Counted from the first letter of the stretch, positions 1 to 11,231 are shown. The stretch is DNA of 64,000 bases from Ryuthela nishihirai (GCA_038380435.1 JAWZYU010000005.1:37842001-37906000), one strand, 5' to 3'. The notes: generated from the letters alone by a model not told the origin. Made by a program: numbers and translations.

Positions 1-1216
1 TTATGTTACAAGGATCAAATGATTACAAATACAACTCTGTTAGATTTGTGAAATACAAAGAAATCAGTATCTTGTGTAGCCACCATGAGTGGCAATAACC
101 GCTGCTACACGGTCCGGCATTGAGAGGATGAAACGTCGGATGTGTGTTTGGGGAATATCAGTCCATGCAGTTTCGATACGTAGCCAAAGTTCATCTGTTG
201 TAGCAGCTGCTGGTGTGCTAGTCGTCGTGAGATCATGGACCAGACATGTTCAATAGGGGACAGATCCAGTGAACACGCAGGCCAAGGCAGAAGTGTCACA
301 TGGTGGTTATCAAGGAATTGTTGGACGATGCATGTCACATGAGGTAGGGCATTGTCCTGTTGGTAAATGGCATCAGAGAGTCCCTAAGTATAAGGTAGGA
401 CCACAAGCTCCAACACCTCAGTGATGTAACACTGGCTGTTCAAAGTACTGGTAATGCGTACGAGGTGCATGCGTGAGTGGAGTTCAATGGCACCCCATAC
501 AATAACACCAAGGACTGGACCTTTATGACACTGCATCATGCATGTCTCACTGAGCCTGTCACTGCGATACCGCCAGATGTGGAATCGTTCACCATGGTGC
601 TGCATACTGAAGCGGGATTCGTCTGAAAAGACGATGCAATGACATTCGCACATCCATGCACGACGTTCTTGGCACCATTGCAATCGCATATTCCTGTGTT
701 GTAGAGTCAATGGTAGTCAAAGCAATGGCCGCCTAGCAGAGATGCCCCAGTGCTGCAGACGACGTTGAACCGTAAGTGCAGACACTGGTTGATGAGCTAA
801 GGTGTTTGATGTTGCTGTACGTTCATTCATAGCCATGCGCAAGAGATGTCTGTCCTCTCGTTCTTTTGTGTGACAGGCCGTTGTGATCCCTCACGTCAGT
901 GAGTTCGTTCCTCCTCCACCCACTGACGCCATATTCTCATCACTGTGGCAGCGTTCCGTCCAACACGAGCCCCGATGTCTTGGTACGATAATCCACCTTC
1001 CCGTAATCCCACAATTCTCCCTCGATCAAAGTCGGAAACCTGGTCGTATGGATGCCGTGTTCTTCGACGGGGCATACTTGATCCTTTAGTGCGCAAGAAC
1101 TGTGAGCAAACACAATTCCAGTGCTTTACACCGGCGTTTTGTAATCTCCTCTCATACCACTTCCAGGCGGCGTTACTATCACACATGATGTGCGCATGTG
1201 CTGTGCTTTGAATCAT
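1..1216 (-). mobile_element. Tc1-like DNA transposon, decayed, left end cut by window
   Basis: The interval contains the reverse complement of a Tc1/mariner-superfamily element; its transposase remnant is described separately. Sequence beyond the transposase start (1076 to about 1216) is probably the 5' flank of the element, but I could not locate a convincing terminal inverted repeat. The other end may lie left of base 1. The right boundary is therefore approximate. Confidence 0.75.
64..1075 (-). pseudogene. Tc1-like transposase pseudogene
   Basis: This would be the cut-and-paste transposase of a Tc1-type element, about 337 residues, close to the usual 340. The start used is the ATG at 1075 (MPRRRTRHPYDQVSDFDRGR), followed by a helix-turn-helix region (GRIVGLREGGLSYQDIGARV). 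The catalytic triad can be followed: FSDESRF at about 621-635, QQDNALPH at about 339-362, and SPIEHVW with exactly 34 residues between the second Asp and the Glu (D34E). The C-terminus, AVIATHGGYTRY, ends at the stop at 64-66. It is broken by in-frame stops at 717-719 and 384-386 and by frameshifts near 885-900 and near 190-205, so no active protein can be made. The family assignment rests on these motifs and is secure; the element is a fossil in the flank or intron of the A2M gene. Confidence 0.88.
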
Positions 1217-1286
1217 TGACATGTTCTCCCATGGGCTACCCATCTTGCATATTTCGGGACAATATGATGAGTTCTTCCTGTGTTGG

Positions 1287-1667
1287 ATTGAGTTGTTTTG
1301 CCTTTGAGCGGTGCTTTTTTGCACACCATGGGCTAGATGGCCAGGTCACATGGACCCCGAAGGTTCAGAGAAGGTTGGGGGAGGGGATCCACTGGAACAG
1401 CTATTGTGAGACAGATGGCATGTTCCAATCACGCCATCCAGCGTGTTCTTTAACTTGCACGGGTATGGCTCTCCCGCACACGGAGCCACGGCTTAACGTC
1501 TTATCCGACGGACGACGGCCTTTCCAAGTCCATCGGTGTCCCCTACTGACTGTGAGCAGGGCGGGGAGTTTTGGGAGATATGTCTCAACGCTGACCCAGC
1601 TGGGATTCGAACCTAAGAACTGCAGATTACGAGCCAGGCGCGCTACCGACTGAGCCACCCCCGCCCC
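1287..1667 (-). mobile_element. SINE-A, full length, with target site duplication
   Basis: Full-length tRNA-derived SINE in reverse orientation. The tRNA-like head (box A near GGCTCAGTCGGTAGCGCGCC, box B near GGTTCGAATCCCAG) is at the right end and the tail that reads GGTAAAACAACCC in other copies is at the left. The flanks are duplicated: agttcttcctgtgttg at 1270-1285 and agttcttcctggtgttg from 1668, differing by one inserted base. This is the hallmark of retrotransposition. Confidence 0.92.
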
Positions 1668-1684
1668 AGTTCTTCCTGGTGTTG

Positions 1685-2186
1685 CACTTTTAATGGCCAG
1701 CAGTGTGTGTATATATATATATTGATCAATATAGTATTTTCTCTATGTTGTACTTAAATACCCACTTACATAATATTGTAATGTACGTTTTGCATTACAC
1801 CTTACAAGTTTAGGACGAATCTTTCAATACCATACTGATGATTAATCTTTTAATAGTCACTGTTTACGAAGCTGTGCTAACATATAAACATGCACGTGCA
1901 AAACTTTTATCTGTCTTGCATCACTATAACTAAGTTGAACAGAATTCCGAAAAGCGAAAGCCGTACGTTCAGGAATGAAAGTACATTGGCCAATTTCACA
2001 GATTTATCGTCTGACATTAAAAAACATCGTCCGATATTTCTGTCAATGTTGCATGAAGTAAATTATCGTTGACGATTTATCTTTATCGTAACAAAAATCT
2101 GTTCGATTAAAGTTCCTCCGTTTAATTGTTGACGCATCACACACACTGCAGAGATGTCAGACGACTACGAAAGCGATCATCTCGTT
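1685..2186. other. AT-rich non-coding DNA, nothing recognised
   Basis: Contains a short (ta)n run near 1707-1722 but no supported exon or mobile element. A small open frame at 1890-2072 has no recognisable product. Confidence 0.5.
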
Positions 2187-2527
2187 CGGTTGTTTTACTT
2201 CTGAGTGGCAGTTTTTTGCACAGAATGGGCTAAATGGTCAGGTCACAAAGATCCCGAAGGTTCAGAGAATGTTGGAGGAGGGGACCCACTGGAACAGGTG
2301 TTGTGAGACTGGTGGGAGGTTCCCGTCAAGGCCTCCAGCGTGTTCTTTAATTTGCACAAGTTATGGCTCTCCCGCACATAGAGCCACGGCTTAACGTCCC
2401 ATCTGACGGATGGCAGCCTTTCTAAGCCCATCGGTGTCCCCTACTGACCGTGCACAGGGCATGAAGTTTTGCAGAGATAAATCTCAATGCTGACCCAACT
2501 GGGACTCGAACCTGGGAACTGCAGGAT
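2187..2527 (-). mobile_element. SINE-A, degraded and head-truncated
   Basis: Matches SINE-A from the tail through box B (gggactcgaacctgggaac near 2501-2519) and then stops before box A. It is replaced by a 12-bp hairpin (2525-2555). Many substitutions indicate an older copy. Confidence 0.85.
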
Positions 2528-2555
2528 CATCTCATGTTCCCTTCATGAGATGATC
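2525..2555. repeat. 12-bp perfect hairpin at truncated SINE end
   Basis: GATCATCTCATG (2525-2536) and its exact reverse complement CATGAGATGATC (2544-2555) are separated by 7 bases. It sits exactly where the SINE-A copy loses its head, so it may be the scar of an aberrant insertion or repair event. Confidence 0.7.
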
Positions 2556-3013
2556 GGGCATAAACAGCACCTGGCACATTTCTGGTATAAGAAGTCCCAA
2601 AGTTTGATCTAATACCCACGGAAAATCGTGAACAATATTATAATATGGACAACTAGCAAGGAACCTCAGGGTGGCAATGAAATGCTCTTTTGCTGGAATT
2701 GCTTGACGCATTTTTCTGTACTTTATTCAACTTGTAATTTACTTAACTCCACGAAAAGTGCTTCATTCATTCTCAAGAAATTTTTTACGCTGCCTGTAAA
2801 AAAATGTATATATATCGAAATATGTACTAGATTGGCTGCACTTGGTGTTGGAAGCACATTTTTTACCAATGGGAAAGAGCAAAAGAAAATAATTGATTTT
2901 TTTTAAAGCAGTTCATTGAAGCACGAAACAAGGAGAGCAATACAAAAGCACCACATGTAAATCGTACAGTACAAATAATTCTCAAAGCAGTACGGATGGT
3001 TACCTTAGTATAA
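2556..3013. other. AT-rich non-coding DNA
   Basis: No exon, RNA gene or mobile element recognised. A 92-codon open frame at 2628-2906 has composition like its surroundings and no recognisable domain. Confidence 0.45.
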
Positions 3014-3015
3014 TA

Positions 3016-3186
3016 CAGTCGCTCAAAAAAGTATCCGAACACTACGGTTGATTACAGAATTCAGAATTCAGTGTCACGTGACACGAAGGTTGCCAGATCA
3101 CTAATTTCTGAAAAAAATCGTTGCCTTATATTTTTTTCTGAATTCTGTAATCAACTGTAGTGTTCGGATACTTTTTTGAGCGACTG
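3016..3186. mobile_element. MITE family 1, complete copy (TA target)
   Basis: A 171-bp element with long inverted ends (CAGTCGCTCAAAAAAGTATC at the left, mirrored at the right), flanked by TA at 3014-3015 and 3187-3188. The TA duplication and CAGT ends suggest mobilisation by a Tc1/mariner transposase. The interior holds the palindrome GTGTCACGTGACAC. Two more copies lie at 46224-46344 and 58276-58410. Confidence 0.9.
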
Positions 3187-3189
3187 TAC

Positions 3190-3290
3190 ATACAGAGGTC
3201 CAACCAAACTGTGCAATATTGCTCTCATAACTGAATGTCTGTCCTGACATACATCTGCTATATTAGATAATTTAGAAAATTTAAGGCTGC
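3190..3290 (-). mobile_element. L1-family non-LTR retrotransposon, 3' scrap
   Basis: The motif cagaggtccaaccaaactg corresponds to the reverse complement of the C-terminal end of the L1 element at 35385-37328 (its GGTCTGGCTGGACCTCCG stretch). Only about 100 bp is left. Confidence 0.55.
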
Positions 3291-3407
3291 TTAGATTGTA
3301 AACATAAGGATGAGTTCATTTATCTCCTCTTCAGTCACCACTTCGTGAAGTCTTTAGTATCCCTGTAGCTCTATTGTGAACGAAGCACATTTAAAAAGTT
3401 CTGCCTT

Positions 3408-6038
3408 GAAAACTTCACCAATAAATGAGGTAAGTTTTCCTTACCGTTGTGGCATTGTCACACCTTTAGTTAGCCAATCTACAATATATTTTAGAGAGAC
3501 TGAATGTCTGATAAAGAATTTCTGCTAAACAGATAGAACCATGAAAACTTCACCAATAAATGAGGTAACAGTTTTCCTTACCATTGTGGCATTGTCATAC
3601 CTTTAGTTAGCCAATCTACAACATATTTTAGAGACTGAATGTCTGTTTGATAAAGAATTTCTGCTAAACAGATAGAACCATGAAATCTTCACCAATAAAT
3701 GAGGTAAGTTTTCCTTACCATTGTGGCATTGTCACACCTTTAGTTAGCCAATCTACAATACATTTTAGAGAGACTGAATGTCTGTTTGATAAAGAATTTC
3801 TGCTAAACAGATAGAACCATGAAATCTTCACCAATAAATGAGGTAAGTTTTCCTTACCATTGTGGCACTGTCACACCTTTAGTTAGCCAATCTACAATAT
3901 ATTTTAGAGAGACTGAATGTCTGTTTGATAAAGAATTTCTGCTAAACAGATAGAACCATGAAAACTTCACCAATAAATGAGGTAAGTTTTCCTTACCATT
4001 GTGGCATTGTCACACCTTTAGTTAGCCAATCTACAATATATTTTAGAGAGACTGAATGTCTGTTTGATAAAGAATTTCTGCTAAACAGATAGAACCATGA
4101 AAACTTCACCAATAAATGAGGTAAGTTTTCCTTACCGTTGTGGCATTGTCACACCTTTAGTTAGCCAATCTACAATATATTTTAGAGAGACTGAATGTCT
4201 GTTTGATAAAGAATTTCTGCTAAACAGATAGAACCATGAAAACTTCACCAATAAATGAGGTAACAGTTCTCCTTACCATTGTGGCATTGTCACACCTTTA
4301 GTTAGCCAATCTAAAATATATTTTAGAGAGACTGAATGTCTGTTTGATAAAGAATTTCTGCTAAACAGATAGAACCATGAAATCTTCACCAATAAATGAG
4401 GTAACAGCTTTCCTTACCATTGTGGCATTGTCACACCTTTAGTTAGCCAATCTAAAATATATTTTAGAGAGACTGAATGTCTGTTTGATAAAGAATTTCT
4501 GCTAAACAGATAGAACCATGAAAACTTCACCAATAAATGAGGTAACAGTTTTCCTTACCATTGTGGCATTGTCACACCTTTAGTTAGCCAATCTAAAATA
4601 TATTTTAGAGAGACTGAATGTCTGTTTGATAAAGAATTTCTGCTAAACAGATAGAACCATGAAATCTTCACCAATAAATGAGGTAAGTTTTCCTTACCAT
4701 TGTGGCATTGTCACACCTTTAGTTAGCCAATCTACAATACATTTTAGAGAGACTGAATGTCTGTTTGATAAAGAATTTCTGCTAAACAGATAGAACCATG
4801 AAAACTTCACCAATAAATGAGGTAACAGTTTTCCTTACCATTGTGGCATTGTCACACCTTTAGTTAGCCAATCTAAAATATATTTTAGAGAGACTGAATG
4901 TCTGTTTGATAAAGAATTTCTGCTAAACAGATAGAACCATGAAAACTTCACCAATAAATGAGGTAAGTTTTCCTTACCATTGTGGCATTGTCACACCTTT
5001 AGTTAGCCAATCTACAATATATTTTAGAGAGACTGAATGTCTGTTTGATAAAGAATTTCTGCTAAACAGATAGAACCATGAAAACTTCACCAATAAATGA
5101 GGTAAGTTTTCCTTACCGTTGTGGCATTGTCACACCTTTAGTTAGCCAATCTACAATATATTTTAGAGAGACTGAATGTCTGTTTGATAAAGAATTTCTG
5201 CTAAACAGATAGAACCATGAAAACTTCACCAATAAATGAGGTAACAGTTCTCCTTACCATTGTGGCATTGTCACACCTTTAGTTAGCCAATCTAAAATAT
5301 ATTTTAGAGAGACTGAATGTCTGTTTGATAAAGAATTTCTGCTAAACAGATAGAACCATGAAATCTTCACCAATAAATGAGGTAACAGCTTTCCTTACCA
5401 TTGTGGCATTGTCACACCTTTAGTTAGCCAATCTAAAATATATTTTAGAGAGACTGAATGTCTGTTTGATAAAGAATTTCTGCTAAACAGATAGAACCAT
5501 GAAAACTTCACCAATAAATGAGGTAACAGTTTTCCTTACCATTGTGGCATTGTCACACCTTTAGTTAGCCAATCTAAAATATATTTTAGAGAGACTGAAT
5601 GTCTGTTTGATAAAGAATTTCTGCTAAACAGATAGAACCATGAAAACTTCACCAATAAATGAGGTAACAGTTTTCCTTACCATTGTGGCATTGTCACACC
5701 TTTAGTTAGCCAATCTAAAATATATTTTAGAGAGACTGAATGTCTGTTTGATAAAGAATTTCTGCTAAACAGATAGAACCATGAAATCTTCACCAATAAA
5801 TGAGGTAAGTTTTCCTTACCATTGTGGCATTGTCACACCTTTAGTTAGCCAATCTACAATATATTTTAGAGAGACTGAATGTCTGTTTGAAAAAGAATTT
5901 CTGCTAAACAGATAGAACCATGAAAACTTCACCAATAAATGAAGTAAGTTTTCCTTACCGTTGTGGCATTGTCACACCTGTACTTAGCCAATCTACAATA
6001 TATTTTAGAGAGAAAGAATTCCTGCTAAACCTATAGAA
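3408..6038 (+). repeat. Tandem array of about 19 units of 139 or 141 bp
   Basis: Unit starts can be followed at 3411, 3546, 3685, 3824, 3963, 4102, 4241, 4382, 4523, 4664, 4803, 4944, 5083, 5222, 5363, 5504, 5645, 5786 and 5925. Units carry either GAGGTAAGT (139 bp) or GAGGTAACAG (141 bp). Short units contain a small hairpin (GGTAAG, 5 bases, CTTACC) and a near-consensus 5' splice site. The first and last units are the most diverged. The array ends about 100 bp before the thioester exon and lies in the intron immediately upstream of it. Confidence 0.97.
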
Positions 6039-6142
6039 CCAAAAATAAACACACCAAATATGCTAATACAGATTTGTATTCATTGGCGTTCAATACCGTT
6101 TGAAAGGTGTACGTATTTCAAATGTTTCGTATCTTTTTGCAG

Positions 6143-6310
6143 GTAACATAATGGGTCCAGCACTAGATAACCTCGATCACCTGGTTCGACTTCCAACAGG
6201 CTGCGGAGAACAGAACATGGTCCTTCTTGCACCTCTCGTCTTCATCATGGATTATATGAAAACTTTAGGAAAAGGTGAAGGAAGCAAAGCTGTCAACTAC
6301 ATGCAAGTTG
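6143..6310 (+). CDS. A2M/TEP exon with the thioester motif
   Basis: Encodes the start of the visible thioester domain (residues 1-56 plus one base). The acceptor is tttttgcag at 6134-6142 and the donor gtaaga at 6311. The reading frame enters at codon position 2 and leaves after position 1. The motif PTGCGEQNM contains Cys (6202-6204) and Gln (6211-6213), which form the beta-cysteinyl-gamma-glutamyl thioester in this family. Thioester chemistry is therefore expected to be intact. The sequence before it (GNIMGPALDNLDHLVRLP) corresponds to the start of the thioester domain in vertebrate A2M. The bait region and macroglobulin domains that should precede it are not in this window. Confidence 0.96.
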
Positions 6311-6774
6311 GTAAGAGCAGCTAACTAAAATACTTCGAGTAATTCTTCTGCGTCGTAAATAATCACGTATTTTTACTCAGAAGTTATAGCAGTGTAGATC
6401 ATTTTGTGTAGTTCTGAAAGTTCAATGAGGAGTCGGAAACCATATTTCGAGAAATTGCAATTTTTAAAGACCACGTATTATTTTCTTCTCATTTCTGTAT
6501 CCTGCATACAATGCAGACACCATAACAAAGAAACACTGGGAACATATTTTAAATAGAAGCAAAAGAGTATGCGCATTTCTTTGGTGTCATTCTTAAGTCT
6601 TTGGCTTTATTAAGAATAAGTCTAAAACTAGTTTCATAATATTTAATATTCAATTCAACTACAACATACATGCATACATACAAAATCTCATGCAGTCATG
6701 GGCTACAGAGAGATTCTACCAGGCTGCGTAAATCTATTTTCCAGACCTATCTGTCCCGAAATAAATAGCTGATA

Positions 6775-6870
6775 AAAAATTGGTTTTTCCCTGAATGGGA
6801 TTCGAACCCGTCTCCCATCTTCAGCAATATGACATATAAGCATTCCCGTATATATGTTGATTCGCTATTG
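6775..6870 (-). mobile_element. tRNA-like fragment (SINE piece) inside L1
   Basis: Reverse complement of gggattcgaacccgtctccc gives a box-B-like GGTTCGAATCCC. It is embedded in the L1 3' region, so it is a SINE remnant and not a tRNA gene. The family was not determined. Confidence 0.45.
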
Positions 6871-7740
6871 TCCAAGCTGCCACATATGATGGAAGTATAT
6901 AATTTTTGTCCCTCACTCTCACAGCTAATTGAGTAATAAGTATCAAAAACAAATTTTTTCAACTACTTATTTCAAGTGCTTGTTGTCTACAGGACATTTC
7001 TTCTCTGATACTTCATTACTGAAAATCTGTCCTAAGTTATATCTGCTACATTTGACCACTGTAGGAAAATTCTAGCAAGGTCCTGTTTGACATTGCCTGC
7101 CCGTCGCATCCTCCCCCTTTTCTGGTCTCCCCCTTTCACTGAGGCCTTCAGGCACACTATCATAATCCTATTCGCCAACCTATAGCTATTCATACGGACA
7201 ACATGTCCAAGCCGTATGAGTCTCTCTTTGCACAATATGCTTCTCAACTGAAAGTCTTGCTGACTCTTTCTAACCTCATCATTACTTACAAAGTCAAACC
7301 ACCTTATGCCCAAGATACTGCGCAAACATCTAGAATCAAAGGCATAACGTTTCCTGTTATCCTGCTTACGAAAGGTCCATGTTTCGCTACCGTAATATTT
7401 AGAAAATAATTCCAAATAATTACTTAGAAAAAATCGAACTATTATACAGCCTAATTTTAGCCTTCAGATGTACACGCCTATTACCAACACTCTCCGTGAA
7501 TTTTTAAAAGTCTCAGCGGCAATTCCTATTCATCTTATGCTGCACATCACCATTATCTGTTAAACAGCTCCCAAGATAATTAAACTGAGACACTTGCTCA
7601 AGGGCAAAACCATTTAAAGCAACTGAATCACAGCGTGCCTGACCAATTTTCATCACTTCAGTTATCTCTGTTTATAATCAAACCTACTCCTACCAATCTC
7701 ATCAACAGCTCGAATGAAAGAGTTCATCTCATCATCATTT

Positions 7741-7768
7741 GGCAAAAGGGCTATTTAGCCCTTTTGCC
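7741..7768. repeat. 13-bp perfect inverted repeat within L1 remnant
   Basis: GGCAAAAGGGCTA and TAGCCCTTTTGCC flank a 2-base loop. Both arms derive from the same L1 segment (compare the plus-strand tttagcccttttggcaaat at 36540-36558), so a short piece was duplicated in inverted orientation. Confidence 0.7.
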
Positions 7769-9179
7769 AATCAGCCTTTTGCCATCAGCATAATCTAAAT
7801 CAGAAAGTTTCGTATCTCCAGTCCATTTAAGGCCAAAATCTTTCCCTTGAAGTGAATTTCGCATAGCATAATCAATAACCAAGCTAAAGAGAAAAGGAGA
7901 CAAAATTCACCCTTGTCGAACACCAGAAGTAATGCTAAACCAATTGCTACAAGCCTTACAAACTTTCACACCGAACTCAATGTCATTATAGAGAACTTTC
8001 ATTATGCTAACTAACTTCTCGGGTATTCCATATGATCGACCACAAAATTATGACGATCAACAGAATTTTTGAAATCTATAATGCTAAGAATCACATGTAT
8101 CTGAAGCTCTAGACATTTCTCAAGAATCTTCCTAAGTAAAAATGTTTGATTTATATATCCCCTGCCACTTCTGAATCCACACTGTCATCACGCAGTTGTC
8201 CATCAAACAAATTCTGAATTCTATTAAGCACAATCATTTAAAGATGATGTGGAACAGAAAGTAGACTAATCTCCCTATAATTATTACAAGAACTATGCCC
8301 ATCTTTTTTAAAAAATAGAGATAATAATAATAACTCTAGTAAAATCCTTAGAAACACCACTTTTCGAAAAAAATATTAAAAATTTTAGTCAACCATACGA
8401 TAACACAAACGTTTCCACTCTAAGCATTTCAATGATGATTTCATCCACCCCTGGGGATTTATGCAGTTTTAATTCAAAAATAGTCAAAGTGACTTCAGAA
8501 TGTGATATAGGGCCAACATTAAAGCCAGTAATGCATCTTTTCTCATCGGTAACAAAGGGAGTAGAAATAACCACATTGTTTAGAACATCTCTGAAATGTT
8601 TAGTCCACCTAGTCATCACAGAATCCTCCCTTTAATGTTTTATGCCTCAATCCCTCTATACTATCCTGCTTCTTCCCACACAAAAGGTTAACTATCTGTT
8701 ACAATCCCTGCTGTTTAATCTAACTGCTTACTCTTCTGTCAGCCAATCTTTCTAACCAAAAATTCTGATCAGCTGTTAATTGATCCTTTACACAGTTTTA
8801 AGGTCCTTTTAATTCTGTGCGTTAGGGCCAGTAGCGTGATGATTCATATTATTCCTGCACTTCCTTCTTTCAGAAATAAGTTCCATCGCCTTATCACTCA
8901 AATAACTGTATCTCTTTCGTTCTTTTTTGCTTAAAATAGTGTACTGCTACTTTCAAGAAAAGCCTGTTTAAACTCATTCTCAACTTTAGTAGTAAAAAAT
9001 TCATTCTCAACTTTAGTAGTAAAAACTGTTTAAACTCATTCTCAACTTTAGTAGTCAAAAATTCATTCTCGTAAGCAAACCATGATTGCCATAATGACTG
9101 AGTAGCCTATCTTGGTAACCCTACTCTCAAAAAGGAGGACATGTCCTCCTTTTGGAGGACGTATGGTAACTCTTCTCCC

Positions 9180-9560
9180 ACAGAACTCTGAGAACGAGAA
9201 AGACAGACGACTTCCGGATATTTTGAATTCTGTCAAGAAAGGAGATATTTCTCTTGTGCTAGGTGACTTCAATGCTGAAATTGGTACTGACTCTGACCTT
9301 TGGGCAAGAGTGTTAGGTCCCATTACAAAGGGGAACGTCTCCTATAGGTAAGTAAATTAACGGTTTAAAAATAATTAACACATACTACAAAAACCCGAGA
9401 CATTTATAAATACACATGAGTTTCACCTGAAGGGTTGCATACGAATATGATCGATTATATATTATTTAACAGCAAATGGGCTAGTTCGGTTAGGAATACC
9501 AGATAATATAGGGAAGTTGATATTGGGTCTGACCATTATTTGGTCAAAAGTATCTTACAA
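9180..9560 (+). mobile_element. L1 endonuclease-domain scrap
   Basis: Translates to VKKGDISLVLGDFNAEIGTD (about 9229-9288), the GDFN block of an apurinic-type LINE endonuclease. After about 150 bp of broken sequence, VDIGSDHYLVKSIL (about 9513-9556) is the SDH block of the same domain. It is in the opposite orientation to the neighbouring reverse transcriptase remnant, so the element was rearranged or two copies lie head to head. Confidence 0.75.
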
Positions 9561-9617
9561 CTGCTGCTTAAGAAATGTTGTTCTAAGGTTAAGGGAATTA
9601 CTTCTAACATTGGAGTT

Positions 9618-9733
9618 CTGAAAGATACAGATATAGTCAAAGCATATCGTGGTATGCAATCATGGTATCAAGATATAGTCAAAGCATATCATAGCATATC
9701 ATGGTATGCTTTGACTATATCTGTATCTTTCAG
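9618..9733. repeat. 29-bp perfect inverted repeat with internal third copy
   Basis: The left arm 9618-9646 and right arm 9705-9733 are exact reverse complements (core atatagtcaaagcata). A third, direct copy of about 19 bp lies at 9672-9690. The right arm abuts the SINE-A piece. Confidence 0.85.
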
Positions 9734-9945
9734 ATTAATGGTTTAACATCCCATCCGACAGCCTTTCCAAGCCCATCGGTATCCCCTACTGGGAGTTTTG
9801 TGAAGATTAAACTTAATGCTGACCCTGTTGGGACTCGAACCTGGGAATTACAGATTACGAGCCTGGCACCCCTGCCCCTGCTAATGGCCGGGTCACATGT
9901 ACCCCAAGGGCTCAGAGAAGGTTCGGGGGAGGGGACTCACTAGAC
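9733..9945 (-). mobile_element. SINE-A, rearranged pieces
   Basis: Two SINE-A segments in the same orientation but wrong order: middle-to-head (about 9733-9878, with gggactcgaacctgggaa) followed by a tail-proximal block (about 9884-9940, ggctcagagaaggttc). Confidence 0.75.
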
Positions 9946-10749
9946 AGCGAACTTTTCTGTTTTCAGAGATAAATTGGAAATTATTTTTGGATTGGATAGC
10001 TGTTAATGAAATATTACGCTTCGCATTTTCCGAATGTCTCGAAAGCTACAATTGCGCCTTCTAACGGTGAAAAAAATTCCAAAATTGCAAACATTTAAAC
10101 GAATATTGCAACCGATGTATTTATGCTGTAAATTTGAACTTTTGGTGACGGAATGTGAAGATCATGAGGTCTGCATTGAAACAATAAGTTGCCCCCTTAC
10201 ACAGGGGGGGGGAAAGTTGTTTCAAGGTTTTTAACTGTTTTGTTTTAAGAGATAATTGGAAAATTATTTTTTTTAGTTAGATTGGTACTAATAAATTATT
10301 ATTATTCGAAATTTTTCAAATCCTAAAGTGGTTTTAATTTACATCGTTCAAGGACACTATAATATGAGATGGCGAAATTTGTGATTCCGGTGGCAGTGTG
10401 TTAAGACATTCCACTAACGACAAGAATATGCCTCCCTTTTCTAAGAGGAGAAAAGCAGCTTTTTAAATGGAAACATAAAATACAAATACTTTTTCTGCTT
10501 AAGTACTAATAAAATTCTACTATTTTTATTTTCTCCATCATCTGTTAGTTCGAATTAAAACTTTTAAGGAGTGGAAATATAGGTAAACGAAAAATTCCAT
10601 TCTCTTTGAACATGAGATTCCTATATTTGCCAGAGGTGATATTCTAGTTTTATTTTTAAAAGGTATTTCGCTACATAAATGACGGAGATAACCTAGAAAT
10701 TATGTTCTTCCTCATCCAACATACGGACACAGACTTTGTCAAAAGAACA

Positions 10750-10842
10750 GACAAAGCATTCCATCTCTGGACTCGAACCCAGACTTCAGCAGCTTCAGTG
10801 TCACCGCGATATCACTGCGCCGCAGATAAGCCATTTTTAATA
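10750..10842 (-). mobile_element. tRNA-like fragment (SINE head)
   Basis: The reverse complement shows a box-A-like stretch (GGCGCAGTGATATCGCGG) and box B (GGGTTCGAGTCCAG) at tRNA spacing. No terminator or full cloverleaf could be confirmed. A SINE head is more likely than a tRNA gene, given the many such fragments here. Confidence 0.5.
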
Positions 10843-11231
10843 ACCTGTATAATAACCAATTCCAGCTGCATCAGAAAAATCTATTGGTTATAAAAATCGC
10901 ACTTCACCGTCGGTAAAATGCCACGAGGGCTCATCAGCAACTTGAATTCCCTTCACCTTTAACCTTACTAAAGGAAATGTGAGCCACAACACTTTAGTTC
11001 AACTGCGAGAGTAATTGGCATGTAATCAGGAAATTCCGTGTTCAAGTTCTACTTAAATTTTTCTTACAAATATCGCTAAATGTGAATTCCTATGCTTCAT
11101 CATAAAATTAGCAAAATCACTAGATTCGAATCTGTCTTTAACATAACAAAATTTTAACTGAACCAGTATGTTAGTATCTGTTCTCTCCTAATTTTCGTAA
11201 ACATGTAGGTGCATATCCTTCTTTCCTTCAG

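Larger units (their letters stand above)
6687..9060 (-). mobile_element. L1-family non-LTR retrotransposon, decayed
   Basis: A reverse-oriented copy of the element at 35385-37328, with many stops and indels. Reading the minus strand, recognisable blocks are the C-terminal region SETWTFRKQDNRKRYAFDSR and KRGRMRRAGNVKQDLARI (7032-7415), a degraded reverse transcriptase core (7500-8300), and VLNNVVISTPFV with GFNVGPISHSEVTL (8389-8619). The 3' tail is at about 6690-6770. The right part (8640-9060) corresponds to upstream reverse transcriptase sequence and ends in a triplicated tcattctcaactttagtagt motif. A tRNA-like fragment interrupts the 3' part. Pseudogene, no coding capacity. Confidence 0.8.
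6311..11231 (+). other. A2M/TEP intron after the thioester exon (4.9 kb)
   Basis: Holds a decayed L1 retrotransposon on the minus strand, an L1 endonuclease scrap on the plus strand, a 29-bp inverted repeat, rearranged SINE-A pieces and two tRNA-like fragments. Stretches 6311-6686, 9946-10745 and 10850-11231 show nothing recognisable beyond AT-rich sequence and a poly-G tract near 10205. Confidence 0.8.

Noticed and set aside
2628..2906. Possible upstream A2M exon
   Set aside because: The frame has no similarity to the domain expected before the thioester exon, and no phase-1 donor at its end.
3408..6038. CRISPR-like array
   Set aside because: Units are contiguous and nearly identical with no unique spacers, in an arthropod intron; this is an ordinary tandem repeat.
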